From Apodemus sylvaticus (taxonomy: Eukaryota > Chordata > Mammalia > Rodentia > Muridae), in the NCBI RefSeq assembly GCF_947179515.1, contig NC_067476.1:53353383-53417382 (forward strand): 64,000 nt of DNA, read 5' to 3'. The translations under genes and the position numbers were made by a program. Under the pieces are notes generated by a model. The model was given only the letters and a program-made list of their open reading frames with translations. It was not told where the DNA came from and ran no database searches. Positions 53,791 through 64,000 of this stretch are shown piece by piece (position 1 is the first letter of the stretch; each line of letters opens with the position of its first letter).

Positions 53791-53855
53791 CTATTTTGTT
53801 GCTTCTGCTGTTTGCTGGATTGCTGTAGTTGCTAAGGGCTTGGGCTGAAACTTCA

Positions 53856-54354
53856 CCTAGAAACAGTAGCTACCTTCTTACACCACCCCTTCCCCCATGC
53901 CCGTTCCTCCCCAGCAGAGGAAACACTTGAGAAAGACCAAGGGTGCCTGGCCTCTGCCCCTGCAGCTCTCAGGGAACAAGGCCGCTCTCTGTGCTCTCTC
54001 ATCTGTTGGCCCTGAGCTCTTCTCTTAAAAGCAAGCTTTATCAACATCCCAAAGTGCTCCGGCACTTTCCAGTCCACGAACTGACTCGGCAAAATAGCAA
54101 CCCCCTTCTGCATGCACAGTCCCTGGAAGCTTCTCCCGGCCAACCCTACCGCTGTGTGTTCGATCTTCCCAAGGATGTTGGAACCTTCTCCTTGGTGAAG
54201 CAACTTGCGAGGCGTGATATCTTTCGATGGCCGGTGAGCACAGCTTCCTTCCTGTGCTCATCTATGTTGCCCGGAAGCCTTCCGGCTCACAGGCTGCCTT
54301 TTTAGATGCAGTGGCACCAGGCTACTTCCCTGGATCTTTCCATTTTCTCTAGAC
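53856..54354. other. Unique sequence
   Basis: Non-repetitive. Frames at 53853-54203 (minus) and 53943-54305 (plus) overlap and show no domain. Confidence 0.4.
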
Positions 54355-54580
54355 CAGAGGTTGTCAACCTGTGGGCCTCAGTCCCTTTCAGGGGTGGGGC
54401 GTTGAACAACCCCCACAGGGGTCAGTTGCTCAAGGCCATTGGAAAACAGATATTTATATTACAATTCAAGGCAGTGGCAAATTATAGTTATGAAATAGTA
54501 ACAAAAATAAACGTATAGTTGGGGGTTACTACAACAGGAGGAACTGTTTTAGAGTCACAGCATTGGGCCACACTGTTCTC
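54355..54580 (+). mobile_element. URR1-like hAT DNA element
   Basis: AGAGGTTGTCAACCTGTGGG, CAGTTGCTCAAGGCCATTGG, GTTATGAAATAGTAACAAAA and GGGGGTTACTACAACAGGAGG, in the order of rodent URR1. Confidence 0.85.
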
Positions 54581-54699
54581 ACCCCATGCCTTGTCTAGCC
54601 CTCAGGTTTTGAATACTATCCCTCGAGTACTGATTCTGAGAGCATATCCCTGCACGCGCAGACCTCTGAATTTCTGATGCACGTATCTAATGGACAACT

Positions 54700-55140
54700 T
54701 GATATCTACACAAGGTATTCAGTGGTCACTCTGAACCTGCATTCAAAGCTTTTAAAAACGAGGGACAGTTTGTTTCCTTATCAGCTTTTAAGAGTCTTTG
54801 TATATTTTGGGGAGCAGTTCAGATACAAGCTTTACAAGACACATCCTCTGCAAGCATTTCCGTCCTATGCATTGTCTTCTCACGTTCTTGACGCTATCCT
54901 AATGTCACTGTAGTCTCAGCTATCGATCCTTTCTCTCAAGGACCACACCTTTGGGTTTGATCTGCAATGTTTTCACCTAGGCCTTCCCTTACCCTCTTGC
55001 TCTGCCATTTTGTGCTTTATATTTTGGCCTATAATGCATTTTGAGATTTACTTTGAGTGAATTTTAGAGAAGTATGTAAGGACTACGTTTAGATCTTTTA
55101 TTTTTCCTGTCCAGTTGTTCTAGTACCATTGGTCAAAAAA
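54700..55140 (-). mobile_element. Ancient L1 ORF2/3' fragment
   Basis: Reverse-complement L1 text: CTTTTAAGAGTCTTTGTATATT, GCATTGTCTTCTCACGTTCTTG, CATTTTGAGATTTACTTTGAG and CCAGTTGTTCTAGTACCATTGG. Many indels; no open frame. Confidence 0.8.
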
Positions 55141-55147
55141 TCTCATA

Positions 55148-55294
55148 TTTGTTTGAGATAAGGTAGCTCTGGCTACTCACTATGTAGCCTGGAACTCACT
55201 ATGTAGACCAGGATGGCCTTAGAATCACAGAGATTCACCTGCCTCTGCCTCCTACATACTGGGATTAAAGGCATGTGCTACCACACCTGGCTGT
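55148..55294 (-). mobile_element. B1 SINE, old
   Basis: GAGATAAGGTAGCTCTGGCTAC, ACTATGTAGACCAGGATGGCC and CACACCTGGCTG; a minus-strand B1 at the edge of the L1 fragment. Confidence 0.88.
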
Positions 55295-55317
55295 CCTGTA
55301 ATAGATGAAAAAAAAAA

Positions 55318-55640
55318 TCAGTTGACTAGTTATTGGTTGTCAACTTGACAGGATCTAGAGTCCAGGAGAGAAATCTCTGGGCATGGCAGTGAGGGAGTTT
55401 CCAGACTGGGAAAAGAAGCTGGGCTCTTGGACAGAAGAGACCTCAACTGTGTCAATGGGCTGGGGTCCCAGACTCAATGCAGGAGTGAGCTGAGTACCAG
55501 TGGCTTGGCCCTGACTCCGACTACAAATGGAACATGAACAGCTGCAGCCTCGAACTCCTGTAATCATGTCTTCCCTACCATGACACACCGTATCCTATCC
55601 TCACAGCAAGAGCAAATCTTTCCTTCAAAACAACACTATC
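55318..55640. mobile_element. Rodent interspersed repeat, family uncertain
   Basis: The start TTGGTTGTCAACTTGACAGG followed by a CTAGAGTC block is a very common mouse repeat motif, probably LTR-derived. The 3' part is atypical. No coding potential. Confidence 0.4.
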
Positions 55641-55646
55641 TCTGCT

Positions 55647-55672
55647 GGGGGGGGGGGGCGGGGGGGGGGGGG
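55647..55672 (+). repeat. Poly-G tract
   Basis: A 26-base G run with one C, directly in front of a B1. Confidence 0.93.
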
Positions 55673-55815
55673 ACAGTGGTGGTGCAGGCCTTTCATCCCA
55701 GGACTTGTGAGGCAGAGGCAAGCAGATCTCTGAGTCTATACAGTGAGCTCTAGGACAGCCAGGGAAAACAGAGAAATCCTATCCCAATATACAAAAACCA
55801 AAACAAAACATGAAC
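55673..55815 (+). mobile_element. B1 SINE, diverged, G-run in place of head
   Basis: ACAGTGGTGGTGCAGGCC, CAGGACTTGTGAGGCAGAGG and CTCTAGGACAGCCAGGG; part of the middle (GAGGCCAGCCTGG) is missing. Confidence 0.9.
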
Positions 55816-55839
55816 AAAAATACCTTATATATATATATT

Positions 55840-56018
55840 TTTTTTAAATTAGATTTATTTCATGTGAGTACACTGTCACTGTCTTCAGACACACCAGAAG
55901 TGGGCATCGGATCCCATTACAGATGATTGTGAGCCACCATGTGGTTGCTGGGATTTGAACTCAGCACCTCTGGAAGAGCAGTCAGTGCTCTTAACCTCTG
56001 AGCCAGCTCCCCAGGCCC
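55840..56018 (-). mobile_element. B2 SINE
   Basis: Full-length minus-strand B2; the CTCF-like core carries one more change (CCAGAAGTGGGC). Confidence 0.95.
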
Positions 56019-56198
56019 TGTGTATGGGTTTTTTGTCAGCATGTATATGTCTGTGAACCACTTGTACACCTAAGGACTTCAGAGGCTGGAAGAGGGTGTT
56101 GTATCCCTGGAATTGGCGTAATGGTTGGTTGTGAGCTGGAAATGGAACAAGGATCCTCTGGAAGAACAGTCAGTGCTGAGTCAAATTTTCAGCCCTAA
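56019..56198 (-). mobile_element. B3 SINE, diverged
   Basis: Directly abuts the B2 head. GGATCCTCTGGAAGAACAGTC and GTTGTGAGCTGGAAATGGAAC are B3 marks. Confidence 0.7.
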
Positions 56199-56519
56199 AT
56201 CCTTCCTTGAAGCTGTCTAGGCAACCAGAAAAAGTAACTAGCTCAGGTGGGTCTGTGTCTGGGCTTGATTTTAAGTCTTTACTGCACCAATACCATACTG
56301 CCAGGAATCATAAGCTTTACTGTAAGTCTTAAAAGGAAAGAGTCAGTCTGGGGAATGTATTTCTGATGAGATATTGAGAGCGCAAGTTAAAGTCCTTGGG
56401 AGGGACGGGAAAGCCCTGGCCTTCATAGCCACGTGCAACAGAGCTACTGAGCACTAGGAACGTGCCCAGCATGGTGTGTGTGCGTGTGGGGTGGGATTTG
56501 AAGGGCTTAGGACAACAGC

Positions 56520-56770
56520 CCTTATCTGATGCACTTAGACCACAGGGGCTTCGGATTACAGAGGTTTTCAGAGTTAGGAATATTTGCATAGACCTCACTT
56601 GATTGAACATTTCTAACCCCTAAATCCCAAATGGTTCAAATCCAAATGCCTTTCACATCAGTGCCCAAAGCATTTTGGATTAGGGGTGCTTACGTTGTGT
56701 GAAAGGAAAACATCTAAAACATATTAGTGATTTTAAGGTTGGTCACACACAGCTTGGGCATCCTGGGTTA
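56520..56770. mobile_element. Possible ancient DNA-transposon remnant
   Basis: GGCTTCGGATTACAGAGG, GGAATATTTGCATAGACC and GCATTTTGGATTAGGGGTGC resemble an old mammalian mariner-type element with GGATTAGGG-rich ends. Family not certain. Confidence 0.4.
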
Positions 56771-56825
56771 AGATACATTTATAAGAGACGTTATAAACAT
56801 GAATTTTGTTTCTTTTAAAAATGTG

Positions 56826-56995
56826 GCTAGTAGCCAGGTATGGTGGAATACACCTGTAATTCCTGCACCTGGGGTTGTCAAAGGCAGGAGGATTCCCAAG
56901 TTTGAAGGAACCCTGGTCCTTAGAGTGAGTTCAAAGCCAGGCTGGGCTACACAGTGAGATCATGTCTCAAAATCCAAAATAAACACAGCCAAAGT
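56826..56995 (+). mobile_element. Old B1 SINE
   Basis: TAGCCAGGTATGGTGGAATAC, CACCTGTAATTCCTGCACC and GGCTGGGCTACACAGTGAG; diverged and slightly longer than B1. Confidence 0.85.
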
Positions 56996-57159
56996 GGCTG
57001 TTAGAAACAGACACCACCCCCAGCACTTCTTTTGGATTGTCAGCTGCAGTTCTGGCCTCTGGCAGGCGGCTTCCTGCTCCCTCCTCCCTGACTCTCCTCT
57101 GCACTCCCACTAGCCTGCTCTAGTCTGGGACCACAAGGCACAACAGCAGATGGGGCAGT

Positions 57160-57390
57160 GTGCCAGCCGACCTTTTAAAATCTACATCACAATGCGTGGC
57201 TTGTTTGAAAACTAAGGGCTTTCCACTTAAGCCAGAGTAAGATCCAAAGTCCAGAATCATGTGGAGGCCATCCTCAGTACACCCTAGCCAGGCACCCGCA
57301 GCTGCCCTGTTCCACAGGGCACCAGGCACTTTCCTACCAGAGCCTCTGCATTTGCTGTTGTGTGTCTGCCTGATTGCTCCTGCTGTTTTT
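57160..57390 (+). mobile_element. L2 LINE remnant
   Basis: GAGTAAGATCCAAAGTCCAG then GAGCCTCTGCATTTGCTGTTG and TGTCTGCCTGATTGCTC follow the order of mammalian L2 3' sequence. Confidence 0.5.
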
Positions 57391-57589
57391 TATTTCAATT
57401 GTATTACAATTTATGGTTTTAATATTTGTTTTTAGTAAAGCACCTACATTTTTGCACTGACAGTTGCATTTTTTCTTTCCTCAAGTCTTGGCTTACAAAC
57501 ATAAAGGTAAGTCCTCAGACATAATGTAATTCTGAATGGCTTTATGCTGCTTTCAAATGGGCCCCTTCAGTGAGAAAGTTACCTGATAG

Positions 57590-57735
57590 TATAAGATGGT
57601 CTCATTTATGCAAAAATATATGTAGAATTATTCATATATGTAAACTCAAGGCTAACTATTCAGGAGGACACATAACCAACAGTTAACTGATGTTTCCTCT
57701 GGGATCCTTCTCCATACATTGTTCTGTGACTTCTC
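57590..57735 (+). mobile_element. Possible old L1 3' end
   Basis: GATGGTCTCATTTATGCAAAAATATA and ACAGTTAACTGATGTTTCCTCTGG-type text resembles L1M/L1ME 3' sequence. Confidence 0.35.
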
Positions 57736-57749
57736 TCACAAAGCAATAT

Positions 57750-57960
57750 GAATGAGTAATTTTTCCATGCCAGCTCACATAGATGTACTTTTATTCTTTT
57801 TAATGGCTTAAGGCACTCTTTTGTATGGGTGCATTATAATTCACTTTGCCATTTTCCTAAATTGATAGATATTTTAAATTGTTTCCAATTGTTTTTGCTG
57901 TTACAATTGAATCTTATTACAGCTGACCAGATTTCAATTCTTTGGACCACAGAAAATAAT
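57750..57960 (-). mobile_element. Possible old L1 fragment
   Basis: TTTTAATGGCTTAAGGCACTC, GTATGGGTGCATTATAATTC and TTGTTTCCAATTGTTTTTGC resemble reverse-complement L1. Confidence 0.4.
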
Positions 57961-58254
57961 TTACCTTCTACGGGAAGCAGTCTTTTATCATAGCTTCTGA
58001 AATGACACATACAGTTAGTTCAGTTTTGAAATGTGGCTGGCTTAAGTATTAGCAAGTTTTCATATGCAGCTTGTATACTGATGTGATTTTTACCTTAACT
58101 AACATCTTTACAATATTAAAGCACATTATTTCCCGAGGACCCAACATTCATAATAATGTATGTACAGCAGCCCTACCAACTGTTTGAAAAATGCAGTTTT
58201 CTTTTGAAAACTGAGGTCTAATATATATAGCAAAGTGTACAAATGTTGATTAGT
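57961..58254. other. Unique AT-rich sequence
   Basis: Nothing recognised. Confidence 0.35.
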
Positions 58255-58415
58255 TATGTGTGTGTGTCTGAATGCAGGTGCTCATGGAGAGCAGGAGAGT
58301 GTCAGATTTCCAGGAGCACAGGCTGGAACAGCGGCCTGACTGGGTGCTGAGAACTGAACTTGGGTCCTCTCCAAGATCAGTATGTGCTTTGACCTCAGAG
58401 CCATCTTTCCAGAAT
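58255..58415 (-). mobile_element. B3 SINE, diverged
   Basis: GGGTGCTGAGAACTGAACTTGG and CAGAGCCATCTTTCCAGAATG are B3 marks on the minus strand. Confidence 0.75.
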
Positions 58416-58564
58416 GTGTGCTGTGAAGAAATAATATGTTTGGGTATATACATATGTAATATATATGTTTAGTACAAACATACACATATACCTGAGTAAC
58501 AGTTTCACAGATAAAAACATTTAACATTTCCTCATTTAACATTTGAGGGACAGTTTTTTGTTTT

Positions 58565-58645
58565 TTTCTTTTTTGGAAGACAGGGTCTCTAGTGTCCAGG
58601 CTGACCTTACATTCCCATGTTTAAGCCTTCAGTGTGCTAAGACAA
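58565..58645 (-). mobile_element. Old B1-related fragment
   Basis: TTTTTTGGAAGACAGGGTCTC and GTCCAGGCTGACCTTACATTC; short and diverged. Confidence 0.5.
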
Positions 58646-59611
58646 AGCCATGTCTAGATAGGGACAGCACATTTCAAGTAGGAGATGTTTAATGTTTTCT
58701 TCCTTTAAACTTCTAGTTCCTATCCTTGGGACAAGTTCTCCTTTATGATTCTATGGTGCTAACAGCTTGGAGAGTCTGGGAAGCAAGGGACCCACAAGGA
58801 TGTTTTTAATTTCTCACGTCTATGTAACTTTTATAAAGGGCTGCTGATGGGTAGCTGAATGGGAAATCCTGTGTTGTCAAAGCCTTTCAAATTTATCTAA
58901 CCAAAGTCAATGGAATTCTCATTTCAGCCTCACTGAGCTGAGAGTCTGAGAGGCTGTTTCTCCTCTTGGCTGCCAGGGGCCCCTTCATTACTACAGTAGC
59001 ATTAATGTTGAATAAAATTTTGCAGGTACCCTGGAAGTGCTGCCTCAATTTTATGTGATAAAGTTTATTCTAATTTTCAAATACTAAGGTATAAATTTTG
59101 GAATACAATTTATTAGTTCATCATAAACTAATTCTGGGTAGTTTCTGTAGGATAGATCTTTAGGGAAACAGAAAAATATGTTCTGTAATTCTCTCTTGTG
59201 TGCCACACACACAGGTCTGTTATTTGTGTTTTGGACACTGAATGGCTCTCTCCCTAGCCCTTCCATAGAAGCTGTTTAGTGCACCAACGCTATTTTGTTA
59301 CACCTGCAAAGACCCCGAGGCTGGAAGTGTAACTGGCATTGGCTGATATGTGAATGGGACCCAGATCTGATCGAAGTCCACTGCATTCTATTGCAGTGTA
59401 TTCAAAGTGCAGACCGGGAGCAGCAGCGCAGCAGCGCAGCAATGCAGCAGCACAGCCGAGGCACATGGGGCCAGGCCGCTACTACACAAATGTTAGCTCA
59501 GACACAGCAGCTCACACTCATTTTTTTTTTTTTCCATGGTAAGCAGCCAGGGTATCTGGACATCCCATGAGATGCAGGTTCCTGCCGTATTGCTGCTCCA
59601 CTATCCCTTGG
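58646..59611. other. Unique sequence
   Basis: About 1 kb without recognised interspersed repeats. A short GCAGCA-rich patch lies at 59418-59458. The Gln/Ala-rich frame there is a trinucleotide effect. No gene. Confidence 0.4.
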
Positions 59612-59850
59612 GGCAGTGGTTCTAATCCTAATCTAACCTTTCTAATCCTGTGACCATGTAATACAGCTTCTCATATTGTGATGACCCCCAAACATAAAAT
59701 TACTTCATTGCTACTTCATAACTGTAATTTTGCTGTTACGAATCGTAATGTAAATACCTGCGTTTTTTGATGGTCCTAGATGATCCCTGTGAAAGAGTCA
59801 TTCAATCCCCAAAGGAGTAACAGCCCATAGGTTGAGAAATGCCACCCTAG
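59612..59850 (-). mobile_element. URR1-like hAT DNA element
   Basis: Reverse-complement URR1: ATTGTGATGACCCCCAAACAT, GCTACTTCATAACTGTAATTTTGC and GAGTAACAGCCCATAGGTTGAG. Confidence 0.85.
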
Positions 59851-60740
59851 GGAACTGCCCTTGTGTGTCTGATTAATGAGTCCTCTCAAAGGAAAAAGCA
59901 GGGAAGGTATACACATCCAAGTTGCGACCAACCTCCTTCAGTCAGCAGCAGGCAGATGTGGCTCCAGGGTAGTTTTTCAGTAGAACTATACAAAGAGACT
60001 AGGAAAACTATGAATAGAACACAACTTATAGATTTGACACATTGTTGATGCTCGGAGGCAACCAAGATGGCACTTCACCTGACTCACCCCATCTCTATTA
60101 AAAAAAAAAAAGCAATATGCACAGAGAGTAGAAGGGTCAAAGAACACGAATATCATTGCCTCTCTCCCATATTTGGTGACAACAGGATGTTTGGCTTTCC
60201 TGACTGGCCTTTGGACCTTCAATTGCAGGTCACATAAGTTGCCCCCAACCTAAAGGCTTCTTCCTTAGCTGCTTGTCACAGTGTAAAGGAACTTGTCCCT
60301 TCACAATATGAAAGCAAAGATGTTCACTGGAGATGGCTCTGGAGTAAGACCTTAGCTTGGGACATAAACACAAGGGTGAGAAATACAGATCTGAGGACCA
60401 AAGACCCCAACTCCATGACAGACTGGAATTCCTTCTGCTTCATTAGGAAATCTGCCTCAGCCTGGAGATGCCTTCTGTACACTGATGCCAAGCAGGCAGA
60501 GTGCTGGCTTTCTCTGTGCTGCTACCAGTTTACTGTGACCTTCTAGAGGCAAGGCTAATAACCTGAATTACTGATCAAGGCAAATGTGTCCTTAATAGAG
60601 AGCATCCAGTCAGCTCTCTTCCAACTTGCACCAACAATCTCCTATGGCATAATTTTGTCTGCTGAGTGGATGTGGATACAACAAAGCATTCTAATATGAT
60701 AAAAACTGCTAATGCCAACAAGAACTTGTTAGGTACTGCG
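59851..60740. other. Unique sequence
   Basis: Non-repetitive; an A-run follows CATCTCTATT at 60100-60111, possibly an orphan retroposon tail. No gene. Confidence 0.4.
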
Positions 60741-60744
60741 TGGC

Positions 60745-60905
60745 CTGTGACATTTTACAGTCTAAATTCAACACTCACAAAGGGCCTACATTGATTCAGA
60801 TTGCTTAAGGAACTTGTTTAATCAAAGTCATATCATACAAGTTGGAAGCAGAATGCACAGCCAGGATGCAAACCCAACCTGGCTTCCTTAGGCCAAGGAC
60901 CAGAA
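60745..60905 (+). mobile_element. MIR SINE, ancient
   Basis: ACTTGTTTAATCAAAGTCATA, GAATGCACAGCCAGGATGC and AACCCAACCTGG follow the 3' half of MIR. Confidence 0.45.
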
Positions 60906-61047
60906 CATGTTTTGGGATATGTGTGTGTGTGTCTCCTTTATTTCCAATTTCCTAATAGTAACACAGAGTTTTTCACTGAGGTAATAATTTATAAGTGGTT
61001 CAGAGTATTTATAGATCACTAAGGTAATCCAAAAACTGTCAATAACT

Positions 61048-61118
61048 CTTGTTTTTTGAGACAGGATCTTATTCTATAGCCCAGGCTAGCCTCACATGTG
61101 TGTACCACCCAACCCAGA
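61048..61118 (-). mobile_element. B1-type SINE fragment
   Basis: TTTTTTGAGACAGGATCTTATTC and GCCCAGGCTAGCCTCACATG; the middle is missing and it ends in ACCACCCAACCC. Confidence 0.7.
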
Positions 61119-61160
61119 AAGAATTGTCAATAAAACTTTAAAAAAATACTAATTCATTTT

Positions 61161-61164
<4 letters not shown>

Positions 61165-61231
<67 letters not shown>

Positions 61232-61365
61232 ATGCATGCAGGGTCAGAACAACGTACAGTAAGCACCTGGTTCTTTCTTTCTATCAGATGGGTCCCAAGA
61301 ACTGCATATGTTTTGTCAGATTTGGCAGCAAGTAACCTTATCCTCAAAGTCCTCTTGCCAGCCCA
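61165..61365 (-). mobile_element. B3 SINE with expanded CA/TC segment
   Basis: GGTCCCAAGAACTGCATATG, GTCAGATTTGGCAGCAAGTAAC and CTCTTGCCAGCCCAG match B3 on the minus strand; its tail side is the (TG)n(AG)n array. Confidence 0.75.
61166..61229. repeat. (TG)n(AG)n microsatellite
   Basis: A TG run to about 61198, then AG to 61229, inside the B3 tail region. Confidence 0.96.
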
Positions 61366-64000
61366 GAACTGCCAGTTTTTATAAGGGGCCCCCAAGCAAT
61401 TGTAAGGAGAAAAAAAAAATCTCTCAAAAGCCAAACACTTCTTTTAAGATACTGTGTTTCTACAAGCTTAAAAATATGTCAAGATCCATTCTTCCAGTAT
61501 AAGTTACCAGTCATAAAATCCATCATGTCTGAAGGGTTAGAAAAAATGTTAAATACATAAGACTGGTAAGGAAATGTGACACATTAAGAGATTTTGCTCT
61601 GTGACACCCACAGGGTGTTTGAGGCAGTCACAATCAGAATGCTGAGAACATCATACGGCCAGCAAGTGTGGTCAGCAGTGTGTCATTCTAATACCAGAGG
61701 ATGATATACCACTTGGAGGGATGCTCACTCCAGCATGATGCTGGCAAATTATATGTGAACAAAACCTTTATTCATCACTAGATGAGTCATGAACCCTGAA
61801 GACTTGGCTTCCTCAGAAGCCCTGGTTCTGACCCAAGCCACGCTTGCTCATCACAATGTAAAAAATCATAAAGGTAACATGAGAAAATTCAACCATAGGA
61901 TATCAAAACATTTCCCCAAGCTTTTGGCACAAATCAGATCCTGAGTACACATTTGGGATGAACCTAGAGAGGTGCAAAAACATTTACCTAAAATTCTTAA
62001 AAATATACAAACTATAGTTCATACATATACATCATTGAAAGCATTTCAAGGGCCTTTTCTATCAATAGGTAACAGTTCCTAGAAACCTCAACATGTGTAG
62101 AATTTTGTACATGGCATATTTTTAACATCTAATTTCAGCCTTAACAAATGTAGTTACCCGAGATGGTCTCCTTTCTCCTGCCAGTGGTTCTCGCCTGTAG
62201 TGTGCAGCTATCACGTTAGAAGCTAGAGAGCCGAGTTTGATCATCTTTAAGTTTTTAAAGTTACTGATGTAGAAGCAAGGTGTTTGATTTCTCCTTCTGG
62301 TACCCAAATGCCCTAGAGTGGCTGAGCTACACATGGTCCGAATGCAGACACAGTAAGGGCTTCTCTGAGCAACCGTGGCCAGCAGCACGTGTGGCTGTGT
62401 TCTACTGCAGTCATGCCCCGGTTCCGAGTCCTCTCCACTGCCCCAGGTGCCTGTCTGCTGCTCACTTATCATTCTCTAGCTCAGGCTGCCAGGGACATCA
62501 CCGTACAGCCTTGGTGGACTCCTGGGTCTCTTGTCCTCCGTGGGCTGAGGATATAGGTGCTGAGCGGCCATGTCAGCTTCACTCTGTTTTTCGAGACAGG
62601 ATCTCACTATGTTGCTCAGAAGGGCCTTGAGTTCACCATCCTCCTGCCTCAGACCCTGAGTGCTGGGATTACAGGTTTAAGATCTTTCCTCAGGGCTGCT
62701 GGATCTCTGTAAGAACAGCTTTCCTCCCCTTCTGTGTTCCACAGGACACCCTAGTAAGAGTAATGGCTGGTCCCGGTACCAACCTTCACTTCATGCAAAT
62801 GGCAAATGGTTCGATTACATCACGGAGCACAGAAGGGCTCACAAGAATGCTAACATGGAAGCAAAAGGGGTTTTCAGGAAAGAGTTGGGGATCTCTCTGT
62901 TGTAAGGGGGTGAGCCGCATGGCAGGTTACTAGAGGTTACTAAGTTGTCAGCATTTGCTCACTCTCTATACTATGAGTCTAAAGGTTCCTGACTTATACA
63001 CGTGCCCGATTTTCAACAAATACTTCAACAGCAAGGGTAAAGGAAGTTTAAAAATGATCAAAAAGTTCAGTAGTTTTAGAACCAGTATATGAATCAGAAT
63101 TGAAATAAAAATGCAACCCTGAGATACAAGATGGTCAGTTTTTACAATGTAATAATTTTAAAGAAAAGTGAGAATGAAAATGGCTTCCAGTTGGTCAGCG
63201 CACTAATAACAATCAGAATTCACTGGCACTGGAGACATGACGGTTTTCTTTCTGGCCAGAGTCACCTGTCCTACAACCTCTGCAGGATCACTGCTGTCAT
63301 CTTTCAATAAATGTCCATCTACAAATTAATTAACTTTTTCTGAGACAATCCCAGGCATATTATTCTTCTAATTCCCATGAAAGACTCACTTTTAAGATAC
63401 AATTGCAGCTGCCCCACACTGCCAGTTTCTGCGTCACACACATGCCTTAAAATTCTGTAATCAGCAGCCAGCAGGTGCCATATCGCATTCAACACACCAC
63501 AGTCAGTCAATGCAGACATCCCCAAACACACCAAGGCTGGTTTTGTCAAATGTTTTATTGAGTGTAGACATCTGGAGTACTGTAAAACATGCATTATCTT
63601 TAGATTCAAAAAGGAGCAAGCCGTATTGTCTTCACTGTCAAATGTGTCAGGCTGGGCACACATGATGGAGATTGATGAAGCATCCAGAGAGTAGTGTGGC
63701 TCTCGGAAAGCCTCTACAGTGTGAAGGAGGGTCTTAATCACGTGAGAAGGCAATGCTCATCACGCTTAGTAACTTGCATTTCATCAAAGGTACATAGTAT
63801 TTTAAATTTTAAAACAAATAAAAATAATTTGTTTGTAGAAGATTCCCATTCCTAACTTTGTCTCTTTAGATTTCAGAAACTTCAATTTAAAAAACACAGC
63901 CCCCCCCCAACCCAATATATGCATTTTAGAAGCTGTATGTAGATCTGAGCAATAACTAAATTTATTTCTTTTTTGGTTGCTGAGGTGTGTTAAATTTGAA
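61366..64000 (-). other. Mostly unique; possible 3'UTR of a minus-strand gene to the right
   Basis: Apart from one old SINE at 62582-62680 this 2.6 kb lacks interspersed repeats and is AT-rich like many 3'UTRs. On the minus strand, poly(A)-signal-like AATAAA hexamers lie at about 63562-63555 (TCAATAAAACATTT) and 61771-61764 (GATGAATAAAGG). The minus frame 63753-63319 (144 codons) has no domain I recognise and a poor start. On the plus strand an AATAAA lies near 63306. A terminal-exon UTR is a guess; plain intergenic DNA is equally compatible. Confidence 0.25.
62582..62680 (-). mobile_element. Old B1/7SL-type SINE
   Basis: GTTTTTCGAGACAGGATCTC, CTATGTTGCTCAGAAGGGCC and GTGCTGGGATTACAGG; a diverged minus-strand element. 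Confidence 0.75.

Larger units (their letters stand above)
53252..53855 (+). mobile_element. Probable ERVK-type LTR with a minisatellite in its R/U5 part
   Basis: Starts TGTGAAG and ends CTTCA (inverted-type termini). It contains a TATATAAAAG box at 53473-53482 with GAGCTCAGAGCCCAGAGAG about 10-25 bases downstream, as in mouse ERVK LTR promoters. The 16-bp minisatellite starts about 35-40 bases beyond the TATA. No clear target-site duplication, so boundaries are approximate. Confidence 0.5.

Noticed and set aside
53417..53848. Open frames of 130-143 codons rich in Leu, Trp, Cys, Ser
   Set aside because: They are translations of the 16-bp minisatellite, open in two frames at once.
63319..63753. 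144-codon minus frame as a protein gene
   Set aside because: No recognisable domain, poor start context and AT-rich UTR-like surroundings; kept only as part of a possible 3'UTR.

Overview
This window reads as ordinary intergenic or intronic DNA from a mouse (genus Mus) nuclear chromosome. It is saturated with the rodent SINEs B1 (7SL-derived), B2 and B3 (tRNA-derived). It also has rodent URR1-type hAT remnants, rodent solo LTRs, long CA/TC/GGAT microsatellites and ancient mammalian MIR, L2, L1M and MLT1 relics. The rat-typical ID SINE was not noticed. No bacterial, phage or plasmid features are present. Repeat family names come from recognition by eye, not from a database search.

I find no functional multi-exon protein gene. 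The one clear protein homology is a processed, intronless copy of ribosomal protein gene Rpl23 at 50360-50862 (minus strand). It has an open 140-codon frame, a poly(A) tail and 13-bp target-site duplications. It sits inside an older rodent LTR-like repeat that was also hit by an ERVK-type solo LTR (50928-51371). Most long open frames elsewhere are artefacts of simple repeats (CA/TG, GGAT, TTTC, a 16-bp minisatellite) or of SINE sequence.

Layout. 1-13000: dense B1/B2, two MIRs, a solo LTR with 5-bp duplications (6766-7077) and a roughly 60-bp CA-rich minisatellite (5693-6093). 13000-22400: longer unique stretches with a TTTC/B1/B3 cluster near 15000. 22400-39600: a second copy of the 6766 LTR family split by a B2, a 500-bp TG array, three consecutive B3s, an old L1 end, a perfect CTCF core at 31837, a B1 whose A-tail became a 140-bp TTTC/TC array, an LTR with a palindromic CRE, and a GAA/GGA/GT cluster. 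39600-48400: mostly unique, with a small CpG-dense patch near 40400, a 560-bp GGAT satellite (43014-43572), a 40-bp tandem duplication and an MLT1-type LTR. 48400-57400: the nested insertions around the Rpl23 copy, a second ERVK-like LTR carrying a 16-bp minisatellite, and L1, L2, B2 and B3 relics. 57400-64000: more unique, AT-richer DNA. The last 2 kb could be the 3' untranslated region of a minus-strand gene lying to the right.

No genes act together here. The biology is in the history of insertions, in simple repeats growing from SINE tails, and in possible regulatory sites (CTCF cores, LTR promoters). I did not see a previously undescribed system.
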